DNA of 5,591 nt, taken from positions 1 through 5,591 of the forward strand of contig DASSZM010000011.1 in the NCBI GenBank assembly GCA_035702855.1, given 5' to 3'. Of the stretch, positions 1 to 5,591 are shown in pieces. A program made the translations under genes and the position numbers. The notes under the pieces are model-generated. The model ran no database searches and had not been told where the DNA came from. It worked only from the letters and a program-made list of their open reading frames with translations. The DNA comes from JAKAQB01 sp035702855 (lineage in GTDB: Bacteria > Actinomycetota > Acidimicrobiia > Acidimicrobiales > Palsa-688). How positions within the stretch are numbered: position 1 is the first letter of the stretch; the number at the start of each line of letters is the position of its first letter.

Positions 1-2281
1 AGTCGGCGAGCTCGGGGACCAGCAGCTCGGCGAGCGTCCGCCCGGCGACGAGCATGTCGCCCGCCACGCTCAGCTCCTCGGTGACCCGGGCGAGCAGCCC
101 GACCCGGCCGATGGTGCGGGCGGCGGCCTCCTCGGCCCGCCGGCGCTCGGTGATGTCGATGAAGTACACGGCCAGGCCGTCGGGCCCCGGCCAGGCCCGC
201 ACCTCGTACCAGGCGTTGAGCGGCTCCGGGTAATAGGCGTCGAAGGAGACCGGCTCGCCGGAGGCGACCGCTCCCCGGTAGGAGCGCTCGAACTCGGAGC
301 CGACCGCCGCCGGGAACTCCGTCCAGATGGACCGGCCGAGCAGCTCCCCGGCGCGCCGCCCGAGGACGCGCTCGGCGGCGGCGTTGAGGTACGAGAAGCG
401 CCACTCCCGGTCGACGAAGAAGAAGGCGGTGGACATGGCGTCCATCACCCGGGCCACCCGGGCGGTGGCGCCGACCCGTTCGGTGGTGTCGAGGGCGACG
501 CCCAGCACCCGGACGGCGGACCCGTCGGGACCGGGCAGGGCGCGCCCGCGCGCCGCCACCCAGCGGACGGTCTCGTCGGGCAGGACGATGCGGTACTCGG
601 CTTCGTAGGTGCCCACCGTGTCCACGGCCTGGCGGAGGGCGGCGCCCACCCGGTCCCGGTCGTCGGGGTGGACGTCGTCGAAGAAGTCCTCGATGGTGAG
701 CTCGGCGCCCCGGGCGCGCCCGAAGATGTCCGCCAGCTGGTCGTCCCAGACGAGCCGGCCGCTCACCAGGTCCCAGTCGAAGCTGCCGACGCCGCCGGCG
801 GTGGTGGCCAGCTCGAGGACCACCCGCTGGGCGTCCTCGGTGCGCAGCGGCGCCTGCATCGCCCGGGCCAGGGCGCCGGCGAGGGCCGAGACGACCGCCA
901 GCTGCACGTCGTCGGTGAGCTCGCCGCTCGCGAAGGTGACGCTCAGCACGCCGAGCACCCGGCCGTCGGCGACGAGCGGGGCGACGTGGGCGCTCCAGTC
1001 CCGGGGGTAGCGGTCGCCGTAGACGGGGTGGCCGGCGAAGGCGCGCCCGAGCGAGCGGATGAACTCGGGTCGCCCGGTGCGGGCGACGCGGGCGGCGGGG
1101 AGGTCCGCGTCCAGGGCGATCTCGGGGCCCTCGGCCGGGTCGAGCCCCTCCGCCCCGGTGCCGGCGCGCGCCACCGAGCGCAGGGTCGCCCGCGGCGTGA
1201 GCACGCGCACGCGGGCGCTGCGGACGCCGAGGAGGCGCACAGCGTTGTCGACGACGACCTCGGCCATCGCCGTCGCGGTGCGCGCCGACGCCAGCTCGGT
1301 GGTCACCGCCTGCACCAGGCCGAGGCGACCGGCGGCGCCGGCTTCCTCCGCCAGCCTCCCGAAGTGCTCGGCGAGGACGGAGGCAAACGGCCGCACCGGC
1401 GGTGGCGGCTCGTGCTCGCGGGCGGAACGGACGTGGGCGACGACCGCGCCGACGTACCAGCGACGGAACAACCGGTGCACCGGTGGCGCCGCGAGGGTCA
1501 GCAGGTCGGCGGCCCGGGCGGAGCGGTCGGCCTCGTCGAGGGCGTCGAGGTAGCGCTCGCCGGCCGCCTCCGCGTCCGGACCGACGGCCAGCTCCAGCTC
1601 GGCGACGGCGTCACCCCGCTCGGCGGCGGTGGCCGCCTGCCGCCGGAGCTGGGCGCGCACATCGGCGAAGTCGCCGGTGACGACGCGGACCAACGCCGCC
1701 ATGCCCGGGGCCAGCGGCACGCCGGTGGTCGCCTCACCCTCCCGCAGCAGGGCCAGCTCCCGGACGACCCCGTCGATGTGGCCCTTGGCCGCGAGCAGCA
1801 GGTCCGTCGGGACCTGGCCGAGACGCAGGGTGTGGCACTCGGGCTCGTCGTCGGCCCAGGCGTCGATCACGGCCTGCAGGTCGAGCTCCTCGCCGCCCGG
1901 GCCGGGCCGGTCGCCGGTGTCCAGCTCGGCCCAGATCCGCTTGCCCTGCCCCGGGACCGGCTCGACGCCCCAGCGGTGGGCGAGCGCCTGGACGAGGGTG
2001 AGCCCCCGGCCGGTGGTGGCGTCCCGGGCGCCGGGGAGCATCACCGGGAGGTGGCGACCGGCGTCGGCCACCTCGACCCGGACGCAGGGTACGGCGGTCA
2101 CGCGGACGGTGATCGGTGGGTGCCCGTGCAGGGCGGCGTTGGTGACCAGCTCGCTGACCAGCAACTCGGCGTCGTCGACCAGCTCGGGCCGGTGGCGGCC
2201 GATCACCTCCCGCGCCAGCCGCCGCGCCCGCGGCACCAGGTCCGGCTCGGATGTGAGGGTCAACTCGACGACGTCCGCCAC
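1..2281 (-). CDS. RsbW-like ATPase / GAF / PAS / PAS / GAF signalling protein, partial (C-terminus beyond left edge)
   Basis: A frame of 760 codons opens at GTG 2281 and leaves the window without a stop. An in-frame TAG at 2296-2294 excludes any longer start. No well-spaced Shine-Dalgarno sequence is visible, so the exact start is moderately sure. Residues about 8-120 form an HATPase_c_2 (RsbW-like) domain: N box SELVTNAALHG (43-53, Glu44 and Asn48), G1 VADAG (71-75, Asp73 and Gly75), G2 TTGRGL (89-94) and a GKRIWAEL end (113-120). Residues about 127-310 are a helical linker. Residues about 319-478 look like GAF, about 487-604 a PAS/PAC domain (FDWD, HPDDRDR, LDTTER), about 606-716 a second PAS ending in IDITERRRAEE, and from about 727 a second GAF begins. 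No signal peptide or membrane segment is seen, so it is probably cytoplasmic. Family knowledge suggests a partner-switching regulator, possibly ending in a PP2C/SpoIIE phosphatase outside the window. That ending is inference. A histidine kinase C-terminus is less likely because an ATPase domain is already at the N-terminus. It lies 55 nt downstream of the acetyltransferase gene and may be co-transcribed with it. Confidence 0.9.
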   Translation of the reverse strand, partial: MADVVELTLTSEPDLVPRARRLAREVIGRHRPELVDDAELLVSELVTNAALHGHPPITVRVTAVPCVRVEVADAGRHLPVMLPGARDATTGRGLTLVQALAHRWGVEPVPGQGKRIWAELDTGDRPGPGGEELDLQAVIDAWADDEPECHTLRLGQVPTDLLLAAKGHIDGVVRELALLREGEATTGVPLAPGMAALVRVVTGDFADVRAQLRRQAATAAERGDAVAELELAVGPDAEAAGERYLDALDEADRSARAADLLTLAAPPVHRLFRRWYVGAVVAHVRSAREHEPPPPVRPFASVLAEHFGRLAEEAGAAGRLGLVQAVTTELASARTATAMAEVVVDNAVRLLGVRSARVRVLTPRATLRSVARAGTGAEGLDPAEGPEIALDADLPAARVARTGRPEFIRSLGRAFAGHPVYGDRYPRDWSAHVAPLVADGRVLGVLSVTFASGELTDDVQLAVVSALAGALARAMQAPLRTEDAQRVVLELATTAGGVGSFDWDLVSGRLVWDDQLADIFGRARGAELTIEDFFDDVHPDDRDRVGAALRQAVDTVGTYEAEYRIVLPDETVRWVAARGRALPGPDGSAVRVLGVALDTTERVGATARVARVMDAMSTAFFFVDREWRFSYLNAAAERVLGRRAGELLGRSIWTEFPAAVGSEFERSYRGAVASGEPVSFDAYYPEPLNAWYEVRAWPGPDGLAVYFIDITERRRAEEAAARTIGRVGLLARVTEELSVAGDMLVAGRTLAELLVPELAD

Positions 2282-2336
2282 TCCCGGAGCAGGCTACCCG
2301 TGCCCGCCGCCTGGCGGCCCCGGGGGTCCCGCTGCC

Positions 2337-3002
2337 CTAGTCGGCGGCGAAGAGGACCTCGGCGCCGATGGGCCGGTAGCCGGCCGACAAGAAGCAGCGG
2401 ATGGACGCGGCGTTGCCGGGTGCCACCTGGGCGAACACGGCCTCACCCGGGGGTACCAGTCCCAGGGCGGAGCGGGCCAGCGCCCGGCCGCGGCCCTGCG
2501 CCCAGCTGCGGGCGTCCAGCTCGATGGCGACCTCGTTGCGGCCGGCGAGTCCCCGGCCGAGGACGAGGACGGCCCCGCCGGCGTCGTGGAAGGCGCGCAC
2601 CTCGCGCCGGTAGCGGGTCGCCCGGGCGAGGCGGGGGTGGGTGAAGCCGGGGGCGGCCTCCTCCAGCGCAAGCTCCGGTGGGGCCCCGTCGCCGACGGCG
2701 GCCAGCACGACGTCGAGGGACCGGGGATGGGCGGCGATGTGGCGGGAGAGGGCGACGAGGAAGCTGGCGGCCACCGGGGCGCTGAGGTCCCCGGCGGGGA
2801 GGGCCGACGACAGCCAGCGCCGGTCGACGTCGGCGGCCACGAGGTGGTGCCCGGTGAACGCCAGGACGGCGCCGACGGGATCCTTCGGGGACGCGAGCCG
2901 CTCGACCTTGCCGTCGGCGGGGGGGAAGCGGCCATCGGCCGCCAGGCGGAGGACCTCGGCGAGACGGGACTCGACGGGGCCGTGTTGCTCGGTGGAATGC
3001 AC
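2337..3002 (-). CDS. GNAT-family N-acetyltransferase
   Basis: Predicted to move an acetyl group from acetyl-CoA to an amine; the substrate is unknown. The preferred start, GTG 3002, gives 221 residues and has a GAGG 7 nt upstream. The GNAT fold is clear in the C-terminal half. An acidic beta strand (VAIELDARSW, about 158-167) leads into the acetyl-CoA loop QGRGRA (169-174) and its helix. The later signature GNAAS...CFLSAGYRPIG (196-213) matches the usual Asn/Tyr-Gly region near the end of the fold. The first 120 residues resemble a diverged alpha/beta segment with no motif I can name, so a two-lobed GNAT with a degenerate N-terminal half is possible. An upstream ATG at 3056 would add 18 Arg/Pro-rich residues with no ribosome binding site, which look untranslated. 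The gene is divergent from the synthetase and 55 nt upstream of the signalling gene. Family assignment is firm; the biological role is not known. Confidence 0.85.
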   Translation of the reverse strand: MHSTEQHGPVESRLAEVLRLAADGRFPPADGKVERLASPKDPVGAVLAFTGHHLVAADVDRRWLSSALPAGDLSAPVAASFLVALSRHIAAHPRSLDVVLAAVGDGAPPELALEEAAPGFTHPRLARATRYRREVRAFHDAGGAVLVLGRGLAGRNEVAIELDARSWAQGRGRALARSALGLVPPGEAVFAQVAPGNAASIRCFLSAGYRPIGAEVLFAAD

Positions 3003-3009
3003 GCGCGGG

Positions 3010-3013
3010 CCTC
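3010..3013 (-). promoter_or_regulatory. Ribosome binding site (GAGG) deciding the acetyltransferase start
   Basis: On the minus strand GAGG lies 7 nt before GTG 3002, the best-spaced Shine-Dalgarno match near this gene. The competing ATG 3056 has none, so this site supports the shorter protein. It is only a four-base match in GC-rich DNA. Confidence 0.5.
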
Positions 3014-3059
3014 GGGGTCGGGCGGTCCGGAGCCGGGGGGAGCGGCGACCGCCCATCGC

Positions 3060-3118
3060 ATGCTAGTGGCGGAGCCGCCGTCGGCCGCTTGTCGGGCGGG
3101 CGAAGCGGTCGCTAGCAT
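3060..3118. repeat. Short inverted repeat ATGCTAG ... CTAGCAT
   Basis: Two perfect 7-nt arms at 3060-3066 and 3112-3118 are separated by 45 nt. The right arm overlaps the candidate rightward -10 hexamer. The left arm reads TAGCAT on the minus strand, 58 nt before the acetyltransferase start, so it could be a leftward -10, although no good -35 accompanies it. The arms could be paired operator half-sites, two divergent -10 elements, or chance. Confidence 0.35.
3089..3118 (+). promoter_or_regulatory. Candidate promoter for the GS-like/amidohydrolase unit
   Basis: TTGTCG (3089-3094) and TAGCAT (3113-3118) are separated by 18 nt and resemble the -35 and -10 hexamers of housekeeping-sigma promoters (TTGACA and TATAAT). 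Transcription would begin near 3125, leaving a leader of about 225 nt before ATG 3351. A weaker alternative begins with TTGTCG at 3184-3189 but has a poor -10. The call is by eye only. Confidence 0.4.
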
Positions 3119-3146
3119 CCCTGCGGCCAAGACGGCCCCGATGTTC

Positions 3147-3158
3147 GGCCTTCGGGCC
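3147..3158 (+). other. Small hairpin with UUCG tetraloop in the leader
   Basis: GGCC-TTCG-GGCC forms a 4-bp stem with the very stable C(UUCG)G loop, about 25 nt after the predicted transcription start. Other GGCC copies at 3125-3128 and 3134-3137 could pair with it alternatively. No U-run follows, so it is not a classical terminator. Confidence 0.35.
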
Positions 3159-3243
3159 CTCCTCCTACACAGGCGTTCGTCCATTGTCGCTCAGGCTTGC
3201 CAATCGGTATCCGAGTGCGCGCCATGTGTGAGAGCCTCGCGGG

Positions 3244-3271
3244 CCGACGGCGGCGCCGGTGCGACCGTCGG
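3244..3271 (+). other. GC-rich hairpin in the leader of the GS-like gene
   Basis: CCGACGG (3244-3250) is perfectly complementary to CCGTCGG (3265-3271) across a 14-nt loop that contains a GGCGCC palindrome. It may be part of a structured 5' leader. Seven-pair stems also arise by chance in such GC-rich DNA. Confidence 0.3.
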
Positions 3272-3293
3272 GAGTGGTGCGCGGGCGGGGCGG

Positions 3294-3313
3294 GGCCGGG
3301 TGGCCCCCCGGCC
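3294..3313 (+). other. Strong hairpin upstream of the GS-like ribosome binding site
   Basis: GGCCGGG (3294-3300) pairs perfectly with CCCGGCC (3307-3313) over a 6-nt loop, and a G-U pair can extend it. It ends about 20 nt before the Shine-Dalgarno region. There is no U-tract. It could shape access of ribosomes to the start, but nothing here proves regulation. Confidence 0.35.
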
Positions 3314-3333
3314 TGCGGGTGGACGCACTGACC

Positions 3334-3345
3334 AGGGAGAGGGAG
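3334..3345 (+). promoter_or_regulatory. Ribosome binding site of the GS-like gene (AGGGAG repeated)
   Basis: Two adjacent AGGGAG copies (3334-3339 and 3340-3345) precede ATG 3351 with spacings of 11 and 5 nt. This fixes the start even though the frame stays open far upstream through antisense DNA. Confidence 0.7.
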
Positions 3346-3350
3346 ACGGC

Positions 3351-4823
3351 ATGGCCGAGCGCGGTGTAGGCAAGCAGGGCTTCGTCGCTGAGCACGGGCT
3401 GCTCACGCCCGAGCAGCAGGAGGCGGGCGAGCGCAGCCTGGCGCTCGTCGAGCAGCACGGCCTGCGGACCGTGCGCATGGTGTGGGTCGACCAGCACGGC
3501 GCGCCGCGCTGCAAGTTCATGTCCGCCGCCGACTACGCCGCCTCGCTCCGCAGCGGCATCGACTTCTCGGGGGCGGTGCTCAACCTCGACACCACCAACC
3601 ACGTGTTCGCCCTCGCCTTCGCCGAGGGCGGGGGGCTCGGCATCCCGGAGCTGACCGGCTTCCCGGACATGATGCTGGTGCCGGACCCGACGACGTTCCG
3701 GGTCCTGCCGTGGGCGGACCGCACCGGCTGGGTGCTGACCGACGCCTACTTCGACAACGGCAAGCCGGTGCCGCTCGACACCCGCCACCTCTTGCGCCGC
3801 CAGGTGCAGCAGGCCAAGGACGCCGGCTTCGACTACCTCTCGGGCCTGGAGGTCGAGTTCTACGTGCTGCGGCGGGAAGCCCCCGGTCGCATCGAGCTGG
3901 ACCAGACGGGCTGGCCGCCCCCCGTGCCCGCCGTCAGCGCCTTCCAACAGGGTTACCAGTACCTCTCGGAGGTCCGCCTGGCCGGGGTCAACGACCTCGT
4001 CGAGCGGCTGCGGGACGCCATGCTGGAAGTGGGCCTGCCGCTGCGCAGCATCGAGGACGAGTGGGGCCCGGGTCAGCTCGAGGTCACCTTCGACCCGCTC
4101 GGCGGTCTCGGCTCGGCGGACGCCATGGTGCTGTTCCGCGGCGCCGTGAAGCAGATCTGCGAGCAGCAGGGGCTGCACGCCACGTTCATGTGCCGGCCCG
4201 GCCTGCCCAACTTCTTCTCGAGCGGCTGGCACCTGCACGAGTCGCTGGTCGAGCGGGCGAGCGGCGCCAACTGCTTCGTCAGCGACGACGGCGCCCAGGT
4301 CCTCTCGCCCACGGGGCGGCGCTTCGTCGCCGGCCTGCTCGAGCACGCCCGGGGCATGACCGTGTTCACGACCCCGACGATCAACGGCTACAAGCGCTTC
4401 AAGCCCTATTCGTTCGCGCCCGACCGCGTCACCTGGGGGGCGGAGAACCGGGGGACGATGGTGCGGGTGCAGGGCGGCCCCGGGGACAAGGGCACCCACG
4501 TCGAGAACCGTCTGGGGGAGCCCGCCGCCAACCCCTACCTGTACCTGGCCGCCAACATCGCCGCCGGCCTGGACGGCATCCGGCGGGAGCTCGACCCCCC
4601 GCCCGCAGCCGGCCCGGACCCCTACAGCGCCGAGGCGCCCATGCTGCCGACGAGCCTGTGGGAGGCGGTCGACGCCCTCGAGGCCGACCCGTTCTTCGCC
4701 TCACCGGAGGTGTTCGGGGAGGGCTTCGTCCGGTACCTGGCGCTGATGAAGCGGTCCGAGATCGGGCGGTTCCTGTCCGAGGTGACCGACTGGGAGATGC
4801 GGGAGTACTTCGAGTTCTACTGA
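3351..4823 (+). CDS. Glutamine-synthetase-family gamma-glutamyl-amine ligase (class I fold)
   Basis: The 490-residue protein is predicted to couple ATP hydrolysis to gamma-amide formation between glutamate and an amine. The N-terminal GS domain is at about 25-135 and the catalytic domain from about 143 to the end. By Salmonella GlnA numbering the visible ligands are Glu167/Glu169 (GLEVEF; E129/E131) and Glu237/Glu244 (EDEWGPGQLE; E212/E220). They continue with His294 (SGWHLHES; H269), Arg349 (NGYKRF; R321), Arg367 and Arg372 (R339/R344), then Glu385 and Arg387 (HVENR; E357/R359). The catalytic core is therefore intact. Phe355 sits where Glu327, which handles the ammonium proton, is found in true glutamine synthetases. 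There is no clear NLY adenylylation motif around Tyr425. These changes resemble PuuA/TdnQ-type ligases acting on organic amines. A doubled Shine-Dalgarno sequence supports ATG 3351. The downstream amidohydrolase gene probably shares the transcript. The amine substrate is unknown. A housekeeping glutamine synthetase is unlikely but not excluded. Confidence 0.93.
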   Translation: MAERGVGKQGFVAEHGLLTPEQQEAGERSLALVEQHGLRTVRMVWVDQHGAPRCKFMSAADYAASLRSGIDFSGAVLNLDTTNHVFALAFAEGGGLGIPELTGFPDMMLVPDPTTFRVLPWADRTGWVLTDAYFDNGKPVPLDTRHLLRRQVQQAKDAGFDYLSGLEVEFYVLRREAPGRIELDQTGWPPPVPAVSAFQQGYQYLSEVRLAGVNDLVERLRDAMLEVGLPLRSIEDEWGPGQLEVTFDPLGGLGSADAMVLFRGAVKQICEQQGLHATFMCRPGLPNFFSSGWHLHESLVERASGANCFVSDDGAQVLSPTGRRFVAGLLEHARGMTVFTTPTINGYKRFKPYSFAPDRVTWGAENRGTMVRVQGGPGDKGTHVENRLGEPAANPYLYLAANIAAGLDGIRRELDPPPAAGPDPYSAEAPMLPTSLWEAVDALEADPFFASPEVFGEGFVRYLALMKRSEIGRFLSEVTDWEMREYFEFY

Positions 4824-4826
4824 GCA

Positions 4827-4845
4827 GCCGGCGGTCCGCGCCGGC
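4827..4845 (+). other. Intercistronic hairpin just after the GS-like stop codon
   Basis: GCCGGCG (4827-4833) pairs perfectly with CGCCGGC (4839-4845) around a 5-nt loop, beginning 3 nt after the TGA. No U-run follows, so full termination is doubtful. It could stabilise or partly attenuate the transcript between the synthetase and the amidohydrolase. Confidence 0.4.
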
Positions 4846-4869
4846 GACGGCCCGGCCGATCGACGGCGG

Positions 4870-4877
4870 GGAGGAGG
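4870..4877 (+). promoter_or_regulatory. Ribosome binding site of the amidohydrolase (GGAGGAGG)
   Basis: GGAGGAGG ends 5 nt before GTG 4883, the strongest Shine-Dalgarno match in the window. It selects GTG over the nearby ATG 4878, which meets a TGA after four codons. A dedicated strong site implies independent translation rather than coupling to the synthetase. Confidence 0.8.
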
Positions 4878-4882
4878 ATGAC

Positions 4883-5591
4883 GTGGAGCTGATCGACCAC
4901 CACGTGCACGGCGTCGTCCGCTCCGTGCTGGCGCGGCCTGCCTTCGAGCTGCTCATCAACGAGGGCGGCTGGGTCGCCCCGCCCGGGACGAGCCACTTCG
5001 ACTCGCCGCTCGGCGCGGCCATCCGCCGGTGGTGCGCGCCCGTGCTCGGCCTCGATCCGCTCTGCCCACCCGACACCTACCTCGGGCGGCGCGCCGAGCT
5101 GGGCGACGAGGCCAACCGCCTGCTCCTGCGGGCCGCCGCCGGCGCCGGACTGGTCGGGGCGTACGTCGACACCGGCCACCGCAGCGGTGAGGTGTGCACG
5201 CCCGAGGAGCTCGGGGCGCTGGCCGGCGTCCCGGCCTGGGAGGTGGTGCGGGTCGAGTCGGTCTTCGAGGAGGCCGCCGCGGTGACCGCCGCCGAGGGGC
5301 GCGTCGCCGAGCTCCCCGACCGGTGGGCCGCCCTGCTCCGCCGGCGGGCGGCCGCCGCCGTCGGCCTGAAGTCGGTGGTGGCCTACCGCCACGGCTTCGA
5401 CCTCGACCCGACCCCGCCGGCGCCGGGCGAGGTGGCGGCGGCGACGGAGCGCTGGTTGCAGGACGCGGCAGGGACCGTCCCGGCGGGCGTACCGGGTGAC
5501 CGCCCACCCCGGCTGCGGGTCGCCGACCCGGTGCTGCTGCGCCACATCCTGTGGGAGGCCGCCGCCGTCGGCCGTGAGCACCGCCTCCCCC
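4883..5591 (+). CDS. Amidohydrolase-family protein, FluG/NodGS N-domain-like, partial (3' end beyond window)
   Basis: The frame runs 236 codons from GTG 4883 to the right edge without a stop. The protein begins with a strand and a metal-binding HxH motif (LIDHHVHG, His7 and His9), as in the amidohydrolase superfamily (Amidohydro_2 type, TIM barrel). A second recognisable segment is GLKSVVAYRHGFDLD (161-175), with Lys163 and Arg169. It closely resembles the KS-x-x-x-YR-x-G strand of the hydrolase domain in plant NodGS and fungal FluG. The final residues, ending HRLP, match the stretch just before the next His-containing barrel strand, so the remaining metal ligands should lie outside the window. 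It probably hydrolyses an amide or related bond in the cytoplasm. The 59-nt distance to the GS-like gene suggests one pathway, perhaps acting on the gamma-glutamyl product or on an amide that supplies the amine. Superfamily is confident; substrate is unknown, and a decarboxylase of the same fold is possible. Confidence 0.85.
   Translation, partial: MELIDHHVHGVVRSVLARPAFELLINEGGWVAPPGTSHFDSPLGAAIRRWCAPVLGLDPLCPPDTYLGRRAELGDEANRLLLRAAAGAGLVGAYVDTGHRSGEVCTPEELGALAGVPAWEVVRVESVFEEAAAVTAAEGRVAELPDRWAALLRRRAAAAVGLKSVVAYRHGFDLDPTPPAPGEVAAATERWLQDAAGTVPAGVPGDRPPRLRVADPVLLRHILWEAAAVGREHRLP

Larger units (their letters stand above)
3003..3350. other. Divergent intergenic region between the acetyltransferase and the GS-like gene
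   Basis: I see no convincing gene in these 348 nt. The part at about 3100-3235 is visibly richer in A/T than the rest of the window, as expected of a control region. It contains a candidate rightward promoter (3089-3118), an inverted ATGCTAG/CTAGCAT pair (3060-3118) and a UUCG-loop hairpin (3147-3158). Two further GC-rich hairpins lie at 3244-3271 and 3294-3313, followed by the purine-rich ribosome binding site of the synthetase. No known riboswitch class was recognised. Open frames through this region are continuations of antisense frames. Confidence 0.7.

Noticed and set aside
2306..2318. GCCGC-CTG-GCGGC hairpin between the two minus-strand genes as a terminator
   Set aside because: Only 5 bp with a 3-nt loop and no U-tract; common by chance at this GC content.
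668..2644. Long plus-strand open frame (658 codons) across the signalling gene
   Set aside because: It is antisense to a protein with clear ATPase, GAF and PAS motifs. Its product is Gly/Arg/Pro-rich and shows no domain, as expected for a GC-rich shadow frame.
3003..3056. ATG 3056 as start of the acetyltransferase
   Set aside because: It would add 18 Arg/Pro-rich residues and lacks a Shine-Dalgarno sequence, whereas GTG 3002 has GAGG at 7 nt. Not fully excluded.
2294..3184. Minus-strand open frame of 296 codons overlapping the acetyltransferase
   Set aside because: Its product is Pro/Ser/Arg-rich with no motif, while the overlapping frame has clear GNAT signatures. It also ends just before GTG 2281 and only provides the TAG that limits that start.
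1629..3350. Upstream continuation of the synthetase frame, giving 574 extra codons
   Set aside because: The extension is antisense to the signalling and acetyltransferase genes, is low-complexity, and GS proteins of this family begin near ATG 3351, which has a strong ribosome binding site.
3165..4499. Minus-strand open frame of 444 codons antisense to the GS-like gene
   Set aside because: It mirrors a well-conserved enzyme and its translation is compositionally odd (rich in His, Val, Gly and Arg) without domains.
4878..4892. ATG 4878 as the amidohydrolase start
   Set aside because: It is in another frame and meets TGA after four codons. It also lies immediately against the Shine-Dalgarno sequence.
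4817..5581. Minus-strand open frame of 254 codons antisense to the amidohydrolase
   Set aside because: The plus frame has the HxH and KSVVAYR motifs and the best ribosome binding site in the window; the minus frame has neither.

Overview
The window is very GC-rich and its real reading frames have strongly G/C-biased third codon positions. Together with an actinobacterial-style GAF/PAS/anti-sigma-ATPase regulator, this suggests a high-GC actinobacterium (Streptomyces-like or Acidimicrobiia-like). I cannot name the genus from sequence alone. There are no tRNA or rRNA genes, CRISPR arrays, insertion sequences or other signs of a mobile element.

Left half, minus strand: two genes read leftwards, 55 nt apart, and could form one transcription unit. 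The first (3002 to 2337) is a GNAT-family N-acetyltransferase. The second starts at GTG 2281 and runs off the left edge after 760 codons. Its order is an N-terminal RsbW-like ATPase domain, a helical linker, a GAF domain, two PAS domains and the start of a second GAF domain. It is a soluble signalling protein, and a PP2C/SpoIIE phosphatase domain could follow beyond the edge.

Centre (3003-3350): a 348-nt divergent intergenic region with a locally AT-richer core. It holds a plausible rightward promoter, a 7-bp inverted repeat around ATGCTAG, and several GC-rich hairpins in the presumed leader of the next gene.

Right half, plus strand: a 490-residue glutamine-synthetase-fold enzyme (3351-4823) is followed after 59 nt by a gene with a strong ribosome binding site. 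That second gene encodes an amidohydrolase resembling the FluG/NodGS N-terminal domain, and it is cut by the right edge (4883 onward). The synthetase keeps the metal and glutamate/ATP ligands of class I enzymes. The position matching the ammonium-handling Glu327 of Salmonella GlnA is Phe355, so it is more likely a gamma-glutamyl-amine ligase than an ammonia-assimilating glutamine synthetase.

The pair is a two-gene counterpart of the amidohydrolase-GS fusions known in fungi (FluG) and plants (NodGS), in reversed order. This is the most interesting content of the window. The expected job, by inference, is making and/or hydrolysing a gamma-glutamylated amine or related amide.
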